DNA of 64,000 nt from CAWDDA01 sp963813345 (GTDB lineage Bacteria; Acidobacteriota; Blastocatellia; RBC074): the NCBI GenBank assembly GCA_963813345.1, contig CAWEYR010000014.1, forward strand, positions 1 to 64,000, read 5' to 3'. The notes under the pieces are model-generated. The model was given only the letters and a program-made list of their open reading frames with translations, had not been told where the DNA came from and ran no database searches. Below, piece by piece: positions 51,323 through 60,100 of this stretch (within the stretch, counting starts at the first letter, position 1; each line of letters starts with the position of its first letter). Position numbers and translations under genes: made by a program.

Positions 51323-52510
51323 TCAGTCGGTCACCCCACTGAGAAACGATCTGATTCCGCGAACGGCCTGTCCGATACGCTGTTCATTCTCAACCAGGGC
51401 AAAACGTACAAAGCCTTCGCCCAGCTCGCCAAACCCGATTCCCGGAGAGACCGCGACCTGGGCTTCTTCAATCAGTCGCTTCGAGAATTCAAGTGAACCG
51501 GACTTCCGGAATAACTCAGGAATCTTTGCCCAGACGAACATTGTGCCTTTCGGTGAAGGAACGTCCCAGCCCGCAGATTGAAGGCCGCGGACGAGAACGT
51601 CGCGTCGTTTTCGATACACCGCCGTTATCTCGGGTACATAAGCATCGCAATCGCGGAGCGCGATGATCGACGCTATCTGCACCGGCTGAAAAATGCCATA
51701 GTCGAGATAGCTCTTGAGACGTGTAAGAGCGGCGACTGCTTCGCGGTTTCCCACGCAGAACCCGACTCGCCAACCTGCCATCGAATAACTCTTTGACATT
51801 GAGAACATCTCGACAGCAACATCTTTCGCTCCGGGCACCTCGAGAATGCTGGGAGCACGGCCTCCTTCGAAGACAAGATCGGCATAAGCCAGATCGTGAA
51901 TGATCAAATAGCCGCGGTCGCGGGCGATGGCTACGGCTTCCTCGAAGAACTCCGTGCCTACTGTCAGCGTGGTCGGGTTATGTGGAAACGAGAGAACGAG
52001 AAGCTTGGGTTGCTCGGTCTTTGGAAACTCGAGCCGGCGGAGCGCATCCATCATCTCGTCAACGCCATTCGCGATTGGCAGCTTGATGAGTTGACAACCG
52101 GCAATGGTCGCAGCGAACGAATGGATTGGATAGCTTGGATCGGGCACGATCACGCGATCTCCCGGCTCGACAAGCGCCAGCACAAGGTGCGAGAAACCCT
52201 CCTTTGCGCCGATAGTCGCAATGGCCTCGCTTTCGGGGTCGATGTCGACTCCGTAGCGGCGTTCGTACCACCTTGCAATTTCCAGCCTGAGATTTGGAAT
52301 CCCGCGTGACGCGGAGTATCGATGATTGCGCGGATTCCTCGCTGACTCAGCGAGCTTCTCTACGATGGGCGCAGGAGTAGGAAGATCAGGGTTGCCCATG
52401 CCGAGATCAATGATGTCGATTCCGCGGCGCCGCGCGTCCATCTTCATCTGGTTGATCACAGCAAAGACGTAGGGAGGAAGCTTTTCAATCAGCGGAAATC
52501 GGTAACTCAT
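51323..52510 (-). CDS. Class I/II PLP aminotransferase, AlaC/LL-DAP aminotransferase-like
   Basis: 395 residues with the start chosen at 52510 ([20 protein letters not shown]). Fold type I motifs: [55 protein letters not shown] (Asn), [15 protein letters not shown] (Asp, Tyr), [20 protein letters not shown] (PLP Lys) and [20 protein letters not shown] (Arg). Such sequences are annotated as glutamate-pyruvate transaminase AlaC or as LL-diaminopimelate aminotransferase; I cannot separate them. One base separates its stop from rpiB. Confidence 0.88.
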   Translation of the reverse strand: MSYRFPLIEKLPPYVFAVINQMKMDARRRGIDIIDLGMGNPDLPTPAPIVEKLAESARNPRNHRYSASRGIPNLRLEIARWYERRYGVDIDPESEAIATIGAKEGFSHLVLALVEPGDRVIVPDPSYPIHSFAATIAGCQLIKLPIANGVDEMMDALRRLEFPKTEQPKLLVLSFPHNPTTLTVGTEFFEEAVAIARDRGYLIIHDLAYADLVFEGGRAPSILEVPGAKDVAVEMFSMSKSYSMAGWRVGFCVGNREAVAALTRLKSYLDYGIFQPVQIASIIALRDCDAYVPEITAVYRKRRDVLVRGLQSAGWDVPSPKGTMFVWAKIPELFRKSGSLEFSKRLIEEAQVAVSPGIGFGELGEGFVRFALVENEQRIGQAVRGIRSFLSGVTD

Positions 52511-52633
52511 GCGGATACTGATGGACGTCCTTTCCATATACAGATGAAAGAGCGTTGACAGCTAAATCTTTGAAAAATATAGTGGCGCTCTCCCGATCAA
52601 TCTTAGCAACAAGTCATATGGGAGCCAATCTGC

Positions 52634-53198
52634 ATGTCACAAAGCGATCCGGCGTTTAGCGAATTCAACAATCCTGGCCTCGAGGTGCTGATACCGGCTG
52701 ACGTACTGCAGGCACGCATCAAAGAAATGGGCGCAGAGATTGCCCGGGATTATGCCGGAAAGCGGCCAGAACTGATTTGCGTGCTAAAGGGCGCGATGGT
52801 TTTCATGAGCGACCTCATGAGGTCGATAAACATTCCCGTGACGGTCGATTTCATTGCTGTCTCGAGCTACGGTAAGGGTATGAATACGAGTGGCGAGGTC
52901 AAAATCGTAAAGGACCTTGATGAACCGCTTGAGGGCCGCTACATCATTCTCGTCGAAGACATCCTCGACACCGGGCTTACTCTAAGCTACCTGGCGAACA
53001 ATTTCAGAGCGCGGGGGGCAACCTCAGTCCGCATTGCCACATTGCTCAATAAGCCGGACCGGCGGCGGGCTGAAGTGGATGTTGCGTATCAGGGATTCGA
53101 GATACCCGGACAAATTCGTGGTGGGATATGGCCTCGATTACGCTGAAAGGTATCGCAACCTTCCGTTCATCGCCGTTCTGAATGAGCCAAGCATGTAG
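52634..53198 (+). CDS. hpt: Hypoxanthine phosphoribosyltransferase, one frameshift
   Basis: 187 residues, purine salvage (hypoxanthine or guanine to IMP or GMP). Motifs: [60 protein letters not shown] and the PRPP loop [20 protein letters not shown]. An extra c near 53106 breaks the end; deleting it restores [20 protein letters not shown] and [13 protein letters not shown] with a TAG at 53196-53198. It is divergent from the aminotransferase gene. Confidence 0.93.
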
Positions 53199-53232
53199 GT
53201 CAGTGGCAGTGGACCTTGGACAATTGTGCGCC

Positions 53233-53325
53233 GATTTGAGTGCGGCGACTTGGCGTCGCTTGAGTCTCCAGCCGAGTAATCCCAACAGGAGCTAAAGCTG
53301 GCGCCAAGTCGCCGCACTCCAAATC
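53233..53325. repeat. Long palindromic repeat, family D, copy 2
   Basis: Arms gatttgagtgcggcgacttg and caagtcgccgcactccaaat pair with one or two mismatches, then diverge. It occupies the gap between the convergent hpt and TPR-TonB genes and ends 3 bases before the latter's stop. Confidence 0.92.
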
Positions 53326-53327
53326 TG

Positions 53328-54515
53328 TCAGGTTGTCGGTTTCGGTTTCGGACGTGAGGCGCCGGGTTTCATGTCAAAGGTGATGACACCGCTTATCTGC
53401 ACGGGGCTTCCCTCGAATGTAGCGGGCAGAAACTTCCACTTTCGAGCGGCTATGATTGCTGCACCATCAAGGTCGTCCCTGCCCTTGACGATTCGAGCCA
53501 AAACGACGTCGCCGGTTGTCGAGACAAGGACTTCAACCTTTACCGTTCCCGGTGTATATGCCGCAGTGAGCGCTCCACGCCCCGAACCAAGCGAATATGC
53601 CCCGCCGCCTTTTGTTACCCCGGTGCCGGACGCATCGCCGGCAGCAGTCGTCGGTTGGCGCGCGCCTGCTGAAGGGAAGACGGGTGCAACCTTTGTGATC
53701 GGATTTCCACCTTTGATGGCTGCCGGGATCGAGTCTGCGAAAAGGATCGTTTCATCTCCCGATGGAATCTCACCGACTCTCACGGTTGGAAGGTTGAAGG
53801 TTGCTTTGGGCATGTCACCTGGAGGACTGTCTCGCCCAACACTGATTGCTTTTCGCAGTGCCTCCACCGCACGTTGCTTACTCTGATCCGATTCGGTTCG
53901 AACATTCGTTGCAAGTGCCGCTTCCGAATTGAGAAGGTTGACGACGTTGTGCGCTCCGGCATTGTTGGCATTGATTCGTAATGTGCGGTTGGAATAGTCG
54001 AGACCGGCCGAAATCATTGTGTTCAGCTCTGCTCTCTGATTTTCAGGGACAGGGCATTCGAGTTTTCCATCCTTGACGAGACATGCGGCCGCGACGATCG
54101 CATGCGCCTGCCGCCAGTATGTCAATGCAGTGCTGTAATAACAGAATGCGCGAACCGACTCCTTCTGACCCGCAATATCCGCCCGAGCGAGAAACAATTC
54201 GCGCGCCCGATCCTGGATATCGAGCCGAAAGGCAGTGTCCGCGGCAAGACCGAGAGCTTCATCGTTTAAGAACTCTATTTTGAGAGCGGCTTCGAACTTC
54301 TGAAGTGCCTGTTTGTACTTAGCCTTGCGATAAAGTTCTTTTCCCTGGGCAATCAAAGATGTCCGAGTCGCAGGCGTGCCGGATGGAGTCTGGACAGTGG
54401 CCTTTGGCGGGGGCGTGGCAGGAGCTGCAGGATTCTGAAGGGCGGGTGCGTTCGTGGCCGCGGATACCACAATGCACACTGACAGAACTGCGCTCCAGAA
54501 ACTAGCGCGCATCAC
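53328..54515 (-). CDS. TPR protein with TonB-like C-terminal domain
   Basis: 395 residues, exported (ASFWSAVLSVCIVVSAATNA signal). A Pro/Ala/Thr-rich linker is followed by TPR-like helices (KELYRKAKYKQALQKFEAAL, NDEALGLAADTAFRLDIQDR) and a C-terminal TonB-type domain (TVKVEVLVSTTGDVVLARIV, DDLDGAAIIAARKWKFLPAT). The start may be GTG at 54515 or ATG at 54512, both overlapping the end of the amidohydrolase gene. It may sense or couple energy at the periplasmic face; no TonB transmembrane N-terminus or ExbB/ExbD partners are present. Confidence 0.82.
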   Translation of the reverse strand: MMRASFWSAVLSVCIVVSAATNAPALQNPAAPATPPPKATVQTPSGTPATRTSLIAQGKELYRKAKYKQALQKFEAALKIEFLNDEALGLAADTAFRLDIQDRARELFLARADIAGQKESVRAFCYYSTALTYWRQAHAIVAAACLVKDGKLECPVPENQRAELNTMISAGLDYSNRTLRINANNAGAHNVVNLLNSEAALATNVRTESDQSKQRAVEALRKAISVGRDSPPGDMPKATFNLPTVRVGEIPSGDETILFADSIPAAIKGGNPITKVAPVFPSAGARQPTTAAGDASGTGVTKGGGAYSLGSGRGALTAAYTPGTVKVEVLVSTTGDVVLARIVKGRDDLDGAAIIAARKWKFLPATFEGSPVQISGVITFDMKPGASRPKPKPTT

Positions 54516-55896
54516 GAAGGCTCCTTGCTACCTGATTCTTAACTGCACGGGCGCGCGCTATGACAGTCGGCTCATCAATTGTCAGCAAACGGCGATTTCG
54601 CATGAGCACCCTGCCATTGACGATCGTATCGCTCACATCAGCGGCCTTTGTGGCGTAAACGAGATGAGAGTATAGATTATACATCGGCGTCTGCCGCGAA
54701 GCACTCAGGCCGACGAGGATCAGATCAGCACGCTTGCCAGCTTCCAGAGAACCGATCTCACTTTCGAGATTGATTGCACGCGCGCCGCCGATAGTTGCCA
54801 TTTCCAGCGCTTGCAAGGCGGTCACGACCGTCGTATCCCTCGAAGTCAGTTTATGAAGCTTAGCCGCAGTGTCCGTCTCCTCCCACATATCGAGGTCATT
54901 GTTTGAGGCGGCTCCGTCCGTACCGAGACCTACATCCAGTCCGCCCTTGAGCATCTGAGGAACCGGCGCGACTCCGGCTGCAAGTTTCATGTCGGATTGA
55001 GGACAATGACCTACGCCGACCCCGCGCGACTTCAGCGTTGCTATCTCAGCCTCGTTCACGTGAACGACATGCGCTGCGATAACGCGCGTTGAAAGGAAGC
55101 CGATACGCTCAAGGTAGGGCACGGACCTCTCGTTGAAAGTCTTGAGCATATAGTCGGTCTCAGTAGGCGCTTCGGCCAGGTGAATAATGATCGGTGAATT
55201 GTACCGCTCCGCCATCTGTCGAGATTCCCCGAGATGCGCGGTTGACACGGTATAAGGTGCGTGTGGTGCAATGGCGGGGATGACAAGGTCATCGTTTGCC
55301 CATCGCTTAAGAAACCGCTCAGTGTAGGCGAGTGCATCAGGCCACGTCTTGTTATCAGGAGCAGGAAAATCGAGAACCGTCTCGCCGAGAATGGCGCGCA
55401 TCCCCGCCTTTTTCGTCTCTTCAGCGATCGTATCCTCGAAGTAGTACATGTCTACGTAGGTTGTCGTACCGCCACGAATCATTTCAGCCAGACCGAGGAG
55501 GGTGCCATCTCGCACGAAGTCGCGCGTGACATTACGCGCCTCTGCCGGAAAGATGTATTTGGTCAACCATTCCTGCAAGTCGAGATCGTCGGCCAATCCG
55601 CGGAAGAGAACCATCGGAATGTGAGTGTGAGTGTTGATGAGACCCGGGAGGATGACTTTGCCCTTCGCGTCGATCGTCCGTTTCGCCAGGAAGTTCTTCG
55701 CAGTCAGTTCGGCTACAGGCCCGACTGAGACTATCCGTGAAGCCCTGACCGCTACATATCCTGGTTCGAGGACCCGTCGCTGTGAATCCATCGTGACGAC
55801 GGAGCCTCCTGTGACCAGAAGGTCAATTTCCCGGGATTGGACGCTTGATGCGTAAACAAGAGCGGAGAGCGTAACAAGTAGAACGATTCGAAGCAT
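54502..55896 (-). CDS. Secreted amidohydrolase, MtaD/SsnA-like nucleoside deaminase family
   Basis: 464 residues of the metal-dependent amidohydrolase superfamily. Metal ligands: ILPGLINTHTHIPMVLFRGL (HxH), PAIAPHAPYTVS, PIIIHLAEAPTE, VIAAHVVHVNE and GLGTDGAASNNDLDMWEETD (Asp). This layout is that of 5-methylthioadenosine/S-adenosylhomocysteine deaminases. Unlike those cytoplasmic enzymes it starts with a clear signal peptide (RIVLLVTLSALVYASSVQSR), so it is predicted periplasmic. The substrate is therefore uncertain. Its end overlaps the TPR-TonB gene by 11-14 bases, so the two are coupled. Confidence 0.87.
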   Translation of the reverse strand: MLRIVLLVTLSALVYASSVQSREIDLLVTGGSVVTMDSQRRVLEPGYVAVRASRIVSVGPVAELTAKNFLAKRTIDAKGKVILPGLINTHTHIPMVLFRGLADDLDLQEWLTKYIFPAEARNVTRDFVRDGTLLGLAEMIRGGTTTYVDMYYFEDTIAEETKKAGMRAILGETVLDFPAPDNKTWPDALAYTERFLKRWANDDLVIPAIAPHAPYTVSTAHLGESRQMAERYNSPIIIHLAEAPTETDYMLKTFNERSVPYLERIGFLSTRVIAAHVVHVNEAEIATLKSRGVGVGHCPQSDMKLAAGVAPVPQMLKGGLDVGLGTDGAASNNDLDMWEETDTAAKLHKLTSRDTTVVTALQALEMATIGGARAINLESEIGSLEAGKRADLILVGLSASRQTPMYNLYSHLVYATKAADVSDTIVNGRVLMRNRRLLTIDEPTVIARARAVKNQVARSLRDAR

Positions 55897-55929
55897 AAAT
55901 TGAATGGTTCGAAAGCAGGTACTGAAGAA

Positions 55930-56015
55930 GGCTCGCTTTCAACCCCAAGCTAAAGCTTGAACTCAAACCTATAATAGTTTGAGTTCAAGCTTAAGCTTGG
56001 GGTTGAAAGCGAGCC
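55930..56015. repeat. Long palindromic repeat, family C, copy 2
   Basis: Arms ggctcgctttcaaccccaag, ctaaagcttgaactcaaac and complements gtttgagttcaagctt, cttggggttgaaagcgagcc pair over about 38 bases with one mismatch and a 10-base loop. It separates cdd from the amidohydrolase gene, both minus strand. Confidence 0.95.
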
Positions 56016-56030
56016 ACATGCATTTGTATC

Positions 56031-56423
56031 TTAGAGGAAACTCCGATCGAAGGGAGTGGGCAAGAGATCGTCGATTCTCTTTGTCTCGATTGAGCCTTTG
56101 AGATTTGCCATGATCACGTCTGCCTCGCTGCCAAAGAGGTCTGACATTACCTGGCGGCATGCCCCGCACGGACGAACAGGAATGTAGGAATCCGCAATGA
56201 CTGCGATTCTCTTGAAGTCGTGATAGCCTTCCGAGATTGCTTTGAAAATCGCTACTCTCTCCGCGCAGAGACTCAATCCATAGCTCGAGTTCTCAACGTT
56301 GCAACCTGTGAAGAGCGTGCCGTCTCCGCATTCGACAACCGCTCCCACCTTAAACCCCGAATACGGAGCGTGGGCGCGCTCGCGCGCCTCCCGCGCCAGC
56401 TCAACAAGTTTATCACTACTCAT
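56031..56423 (-). CDS. cdd: Cytidine deaminase
   Basis: 130 residues, homotetrameric type. Zinc motifs are LSLCAERVAIFKAISEG (C-A-E) and VRPCGACRQVMSDLFG (P-C-x2-C); the substrate-binding FKVGAVVECGDGTLFTGCNV and NVENSSYGLSLCAE are conserved. It deaminates cytidine and deoxycytidine to uridines for salvage. Its ATG overlaps the udk stop (ATGA). Confidence 0.95.
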   Translation of the reverse strand: MSSDKLVELAREARERAHAPYSGFKVGAVVECGDGTLFTGCNVENSSYGLSLCAERVAIFKAISEGYHDFKRIAVIADSYIPVRPCGACRQVMSDLFGSEADVIMANLKGSIETKRIDDLLPTPFDRSFL

Positions 56424-57058
56424 TTCGACGTTTGGCTCGATCGCCTGAGCTCCTTCTGCAATTGCGTTCGGATTCGTCCCGAAATCAGGTCGATGCCGAC
56501 CTGGTTAAAGCCGCCTTCGGGAATGATGACATCAGCATAACGCTTAGATGGCTCGACAAACTGATCATGCATCGGTCGAACAGTTTCGAGGTATTGCTTG
56601 ATCACCGATTCTACCGATCGCCCGCGCTCGTTGACGTCCCGGTTGAGACGGCGGATGAATCGCAGGTCGTCATCCGTATCGACGAAAAGCTTGATATCCA
56701 TGAGCTCCCGGAGCACCGGGTCCGCAAAAATCAGAATGCCTTCGATGATGATGATCGGCTTGGGTTCGATTTTCGATGTGCGCTCCTGCCGGGTGTGCGT
56801 CGTGAAGTCGTACACGGGCATTTCGATTGGCTCACCCGCGCGCAAAGCGCGCACATGATTCACAAAGAGCTCGTTATCGAGGGCGTCAGGATGATCAAAG
56901 TTGATCTGATGCCGCAGGGCCAGAGGCATATCACCGAGATTGCGATAATAGCTGTCCTGCTGGAGATAGATGATGTGCTCGTCGCTGACGTCCTCGAGTA
57001 TCCGCCTCGCAACCGTTGTCTTGCCGGAACCGGTGCCTCCGCAAATTCCGATAATCAT
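56420..57058 (-). CDS. udk: Uridine kinase
   Basis: 212 residues. P-loop IIGICGGTGSGKTTVARRIL, then LQQDSYYRNLGDMPLALRHQ (catalytic Asp region), FDHPDALDNELFVNHVRALR, EGILIFADPVLRELMDIKLF and RRLNRDVNERGRSVESVI. It phosphorylates uridine and cytidine. It overlaps punA upstream and cdd downstream, each by ATGA. Confidence 0.95.
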   Translation of the reverse strand: MIIGICGGTGSGKTTVARRILEDVSDEHIIYLQQDSYYRNLGDMPLALRHQINFDHPDALDNELFVNHVRALRAGEPIEMPVYDFTTHTRQERTSKIEPKPIIIIEGILIFADPVLRELMDIKLFVDTDDDLRFIRRLNRDVNERGRSVESVIKQYLETVRPMHDQFVEPSKRYADVIIPEGGFNQVGIDLISGRIRTQLQKELRRSSQTSK

Positions 57059-57894
57059 TTCGCCACCATCTTTGGAATGATCTCGCTGAGCAGCAGACAG
57101 AGCTCGCGGCTCACACGTTCACCGATCTTCATGACTTCGCTGTGTTCGATCGGGCCGTTCGTGATGCCAGCCGCAGCATTTGTTATCACAGAGATTCCGA
57201 GCGTCTTCATTCCCATTTGGCGGGCAACAATCGCTTCGGGAACCGTTGACATTCCTACAGCGTCGGCCCCGAGAATGCGCATCATCCTGATCTCGGCCGG
57301 TGTCTCATAGTTCGGTCCCTGAAGTGCGAGGTAGACTCCTTGATTCAAGTGAAGGCTGATTTTGGCAGCTGAAGTGCGTGCAATCTCCTGGAAGGACCGC
57401 GAATAGACTTCGGTCATATCAGGGAAACGCTCGCCAAGTCGATCATCGTGCTGGCCGCGAAGCGGGCTGATCATCATAAGATTGATATGATCGGTGATCA
57501 GCATCAGTGAGCCTTCGGCAAAAGCGTCGTTTACTCCTCCCGCTGCGTTTGTCAGAATAAGCCGCTCGACACCCAGCGCATGGAAAGCGCGAATCGGGAG
57601 TGTGACTTCATCGAGCGAATAACCTTCATAGTAATGAAAACGGCCCTGCATTACGCCAACAACGATTTCGGTCTCGGGCAAGTTGCCAATCACCAGCCGG
57701 CCGGAATGGCCTTCAACCGTCGACCGCGCGAAATCGGGAATGTCTTCATATGGTACAACTGTGCGATCCGTTAGCACCTCGGCAAATGCGCCAAGACCAG
57801 AACCGAGCACAACGGCGACATCAATCTTGCGCTTAGCCTGCTCTCGAATGTGTCGCGCCGAAGCCTCGGCGCGATCGTAAACCGATGTTCCCAT
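57055..57894 (-). CDS. punA: Purine nucleoside phosphorylase (trimeric PNP/MTAP family)
   Basis: 279 residues with the start at ATG 57894 (MGTSVYDRAEASARHIREQA), gaggac just upstream. Motifs: VAVVLGSGLGAFAEVLTDRT (phosphate), STVEGHSGRLVIGNLPETEI, MQGRFHYYEGYSLDEVTLPI, LILTNAAGGVNDAFAEGSLM, ALQGPNYETPAEIRMMRILG and GMSTVPEAIVARQMG. It cleaves guanosine and inosine with phosphate. It is coupled to udk and lies 45 bases downstream of the permease gene. Confidence 0.94.
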   Translation of the reverse strand: MGTSVYDRAEASARHIREQAKRKIDVAVVLGSGLGAFAEVLTDRTVVPYEDIPDFARSTVEGHSGRLVIGNLPETEIVVGVMQGRFHYYEGYSLDEVTLPIRAFHALGVERLILTNAAGGVNDAFAEGSLMLITDHINLMMISPLRGQHDDRLGERFPDMTEVYSRSFQEIARTSAAKISLHLNQGVYLALQGPNYETPAEIRMMRILGADAVGMSTVPEAIVARQMGMKTLGISVITNAAAGITNGPIEHSEVMKIGERVSRELCLLLSEIIPKMVAK

Positions 57895-57939
57895 TAGTTG
57901 TCCTCTACCTCCACTCCATCTCTCTTCAGTCGGCAAGCT

Positions 57940-58876
57940 TTATCTCAGTTCCTTGACATAAGGTACACCGATCGAGCGTGGCGGTGTAGCGCGTCGAATC
58001 AATCCCGCAAGCACGACCATTGTCAGGACGTAAGGAATGATCTGTATGAACTGATTTGGAATATTGACAGTGCCTTGCATTCTGATCGCAACTGCCTCTG
58101 CAAAACCAAAAAGCAGGCACGCCAAAAACGCGCCGACCGGATCCCATTTGCCGAATATCAACGCGGCAAGCGCGATAAAGCCGCGACCTGCGGTCATATT
58201 TCTTGTGAAGAGCGAGTTCTGACCAATTGACAAATATGCTCCTCCCATCGCTGCCAGCGCGCCCGAGACGAGGACTCCCGCCATACCGCGTCTTGACGAC
58301 ACTGATTCCGGCCGTATCCGCTGCCTCCGGGTTCTCACCGACAGCCCTCAACCTCAGCCCGAATCGTGTGTAATAGAGAACATAGTAACTCACCCCAACT
58401 GTGATCAGCGCAATATAGACCAGGGGCTTCTGATTGAAGATCGACGCCAGAACCGGGAATGTCTCTGGATTGAGGATCGCCATGTCCGGAAGAACCTGGT
58501 CGCGGGGGAGCTGCGGTGTCGCCCCGGTCGAATCAAAGAAGGCTCCAGAGAGCAACGCGGGAACGCCCAGAAAGAGGATGTTGATAGCGGTACCGCTGAC
58601 TACCTGGTCAGCGCGGTAAATGATGGTTGCAACTCCGTGAACTGCGGCTACCAGAATGCCGGCGAAAATGGCCGCAAGCAGGCCGATCCAGGGGCTGTGA
58701 GTAAAGACCGTGACAGTCGCAGCGGTAAACGCACCAGCCAGCATGATGCCCTCAAGCGCGATGTTGATCACGCCTCCACGCTCTGAATAGAGTCCGCCAA
58801 GAGCTGCGAGCACAATCGGCGTCGCAAGCCGGATGGTTGAGGCAATCAGCGTGAAATTGAGAATATCACCGAGCAT
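57940..58876 (-). CDS. Nucleoside ABC transporter permease (YufQ-like), one frameshift
   Basis: About 311 residues with eight or so hydrophobic segments, in the BPD_transp_2 family. Start ATG at 58876 (MLGDILNFTLIASTIRLATP). Motifs: GGLYSERGGVINIALEGIML, ADQVVSGTAINILFLGVPAL and LRAVGENPEAADTAGISVVK; after an extra base near 58285 the frame continues MAGVLVSGALAAMGGAYLSI and GFIALAALIFGKWDPVGAFL. It forms the inner-membrane channel with the upstream permease. Its start overlaps the upstream gene's end by 11 bases. Confidence 0.9.
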
Positions 58877-59961
58877 ACGACCTCCTCGCCACCAGCCACC
58901 GGAAGAGTGCTTCGCACGCCACGAACAGAATGATGATCCCTTGAAGCACCTGAACAAGGTCTTTCGATACGTGATCGCTGAAAATATCCACAAAAAGTCC
59001 ACCGCGAATAAGCGCTCCAAACAGAATCGCCGAGAGGATTATTCCCACCGGATGACCTCTACCGAGCAGTGCGACCGCGATCCCTGTGAAGCCATAGTTA
59101 GCCGAGAAATCGTGATAGTAACGATACCGGTAGCCCAGGACTTCATTGATGCCGACCATTCCAGCCAGCCCTCCCGAGATCGCCATCGCTAAGATGATTT
59201 GCCTGCGAACACTGATACCGCCATACTCGGCGGCCGTTGGCACTCGAGCCGGCCGCCCGCAATTCATAACCCCACTTTGTCCTCCACAGAAAGAAGTAAT
59301 AGGCAGCACAGGCCAGAAGGGCGAGAAGAAATGCCAGGTTGAGGGGGATTCTTTCAGGGAAGTTGATCCCGAACGGTGCGAGCAAAGTATGAAAGCGAGC
59401 AATTCGAGCCTGTTCGGCAATCTCAGTCGTCTGCATTATCGGATCACCCTGAGCCTTGTAGTGGCGCTGTACCAGATAGCTGAGGATTCCGACCGCGATG
59501 AAGTTGAGCATGATCGTGTTGATCACTTCGTGGGCGCCGAAACGCGCCTTCAGGACTCCGGGTATAGCGCCCCAAAGCGAGCCGGCGACGATTGCACAGA
59601 TCATGCAAAAAGGAATCAGCACGATTCCGGGAAGATTTGGGAAGGTGATGCCGGCCCAGGCAGCGGCAAAAGCGCCAATGTAGAGCTGGCCTTCCGCGCC
59701 GATATTGAGAAGCCCGCACCTGAATGCGAGCGCTACAGCCAAACCAGTGAAGATCAGTGGTGTTGCGTAGAAGAGCGTATAGCCCCAGTTATCAAAGGTG
59801 AAATTGCCGAGAGCATCCCGAAAACTGAAAGCGCTTGAGAGCAGGATACCGTAGACTTCGACCGGGTTATCTCCGATCGCCAGAATCACAAGCGCTCCCA
59901 CAAGAAAGGCGGCAAGGACGGCAAGGAGCGGGAATGTCAGTTCACGAATGAGTGAGGTCAT
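58866..59961 (-). CDS. Nucleoside ABC transporter permease (YufP-like), one frameshift
   Basis: About 364 residues, BPD_transp_2 family. Start at 59961 with membrane segment LIRELTFPLLAVLAAFLVGA. Motifs: ALAFRCGLLNIGAEGQLYIG, PGVLKARFGAHEVINTIMLN and WGYELRAAG; removal of one extra base near 59234 joins SSANAAEYGGISV to RRQIILAMAISGGLAGMVGI. The ATPase and BmpA-type lipoprotein that usually complete this transporter are not upstream; instead there is a palindrome and an unrelated peptidase gene. Confidence 0.9.
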
Positions 59962-59973
59962 TGAAAGGATATA

Positions 59974-60088
59974 ACGCCTGGCGCGCCCCGCTGCCGCTAC
60001 GCGGCAGCGGCAAGCTAAAGCTTGAACTCAAACCGCATTGGGTTCGAGTTCAAGCGCTTAGCTCGCCGCGCCAGGCTTCAGCCTGGCG
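59974..60088. repeat. Nested palindromic repeat, family C composite, copy 3
   Basis: Outer cgcctggcgcg pairs with cgcgccaggc; inner agctaaagcttgaactcaaa pairs with ttcgagttcaagcgcttagc (diverged). It adds the hairpin cgccaggcttcagcctggcg on the right. It lies between the M14 peptidase end and the permease start. Confidence 0.85.
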
Positions 60089-60100
60089 CGGCAAGGCACT

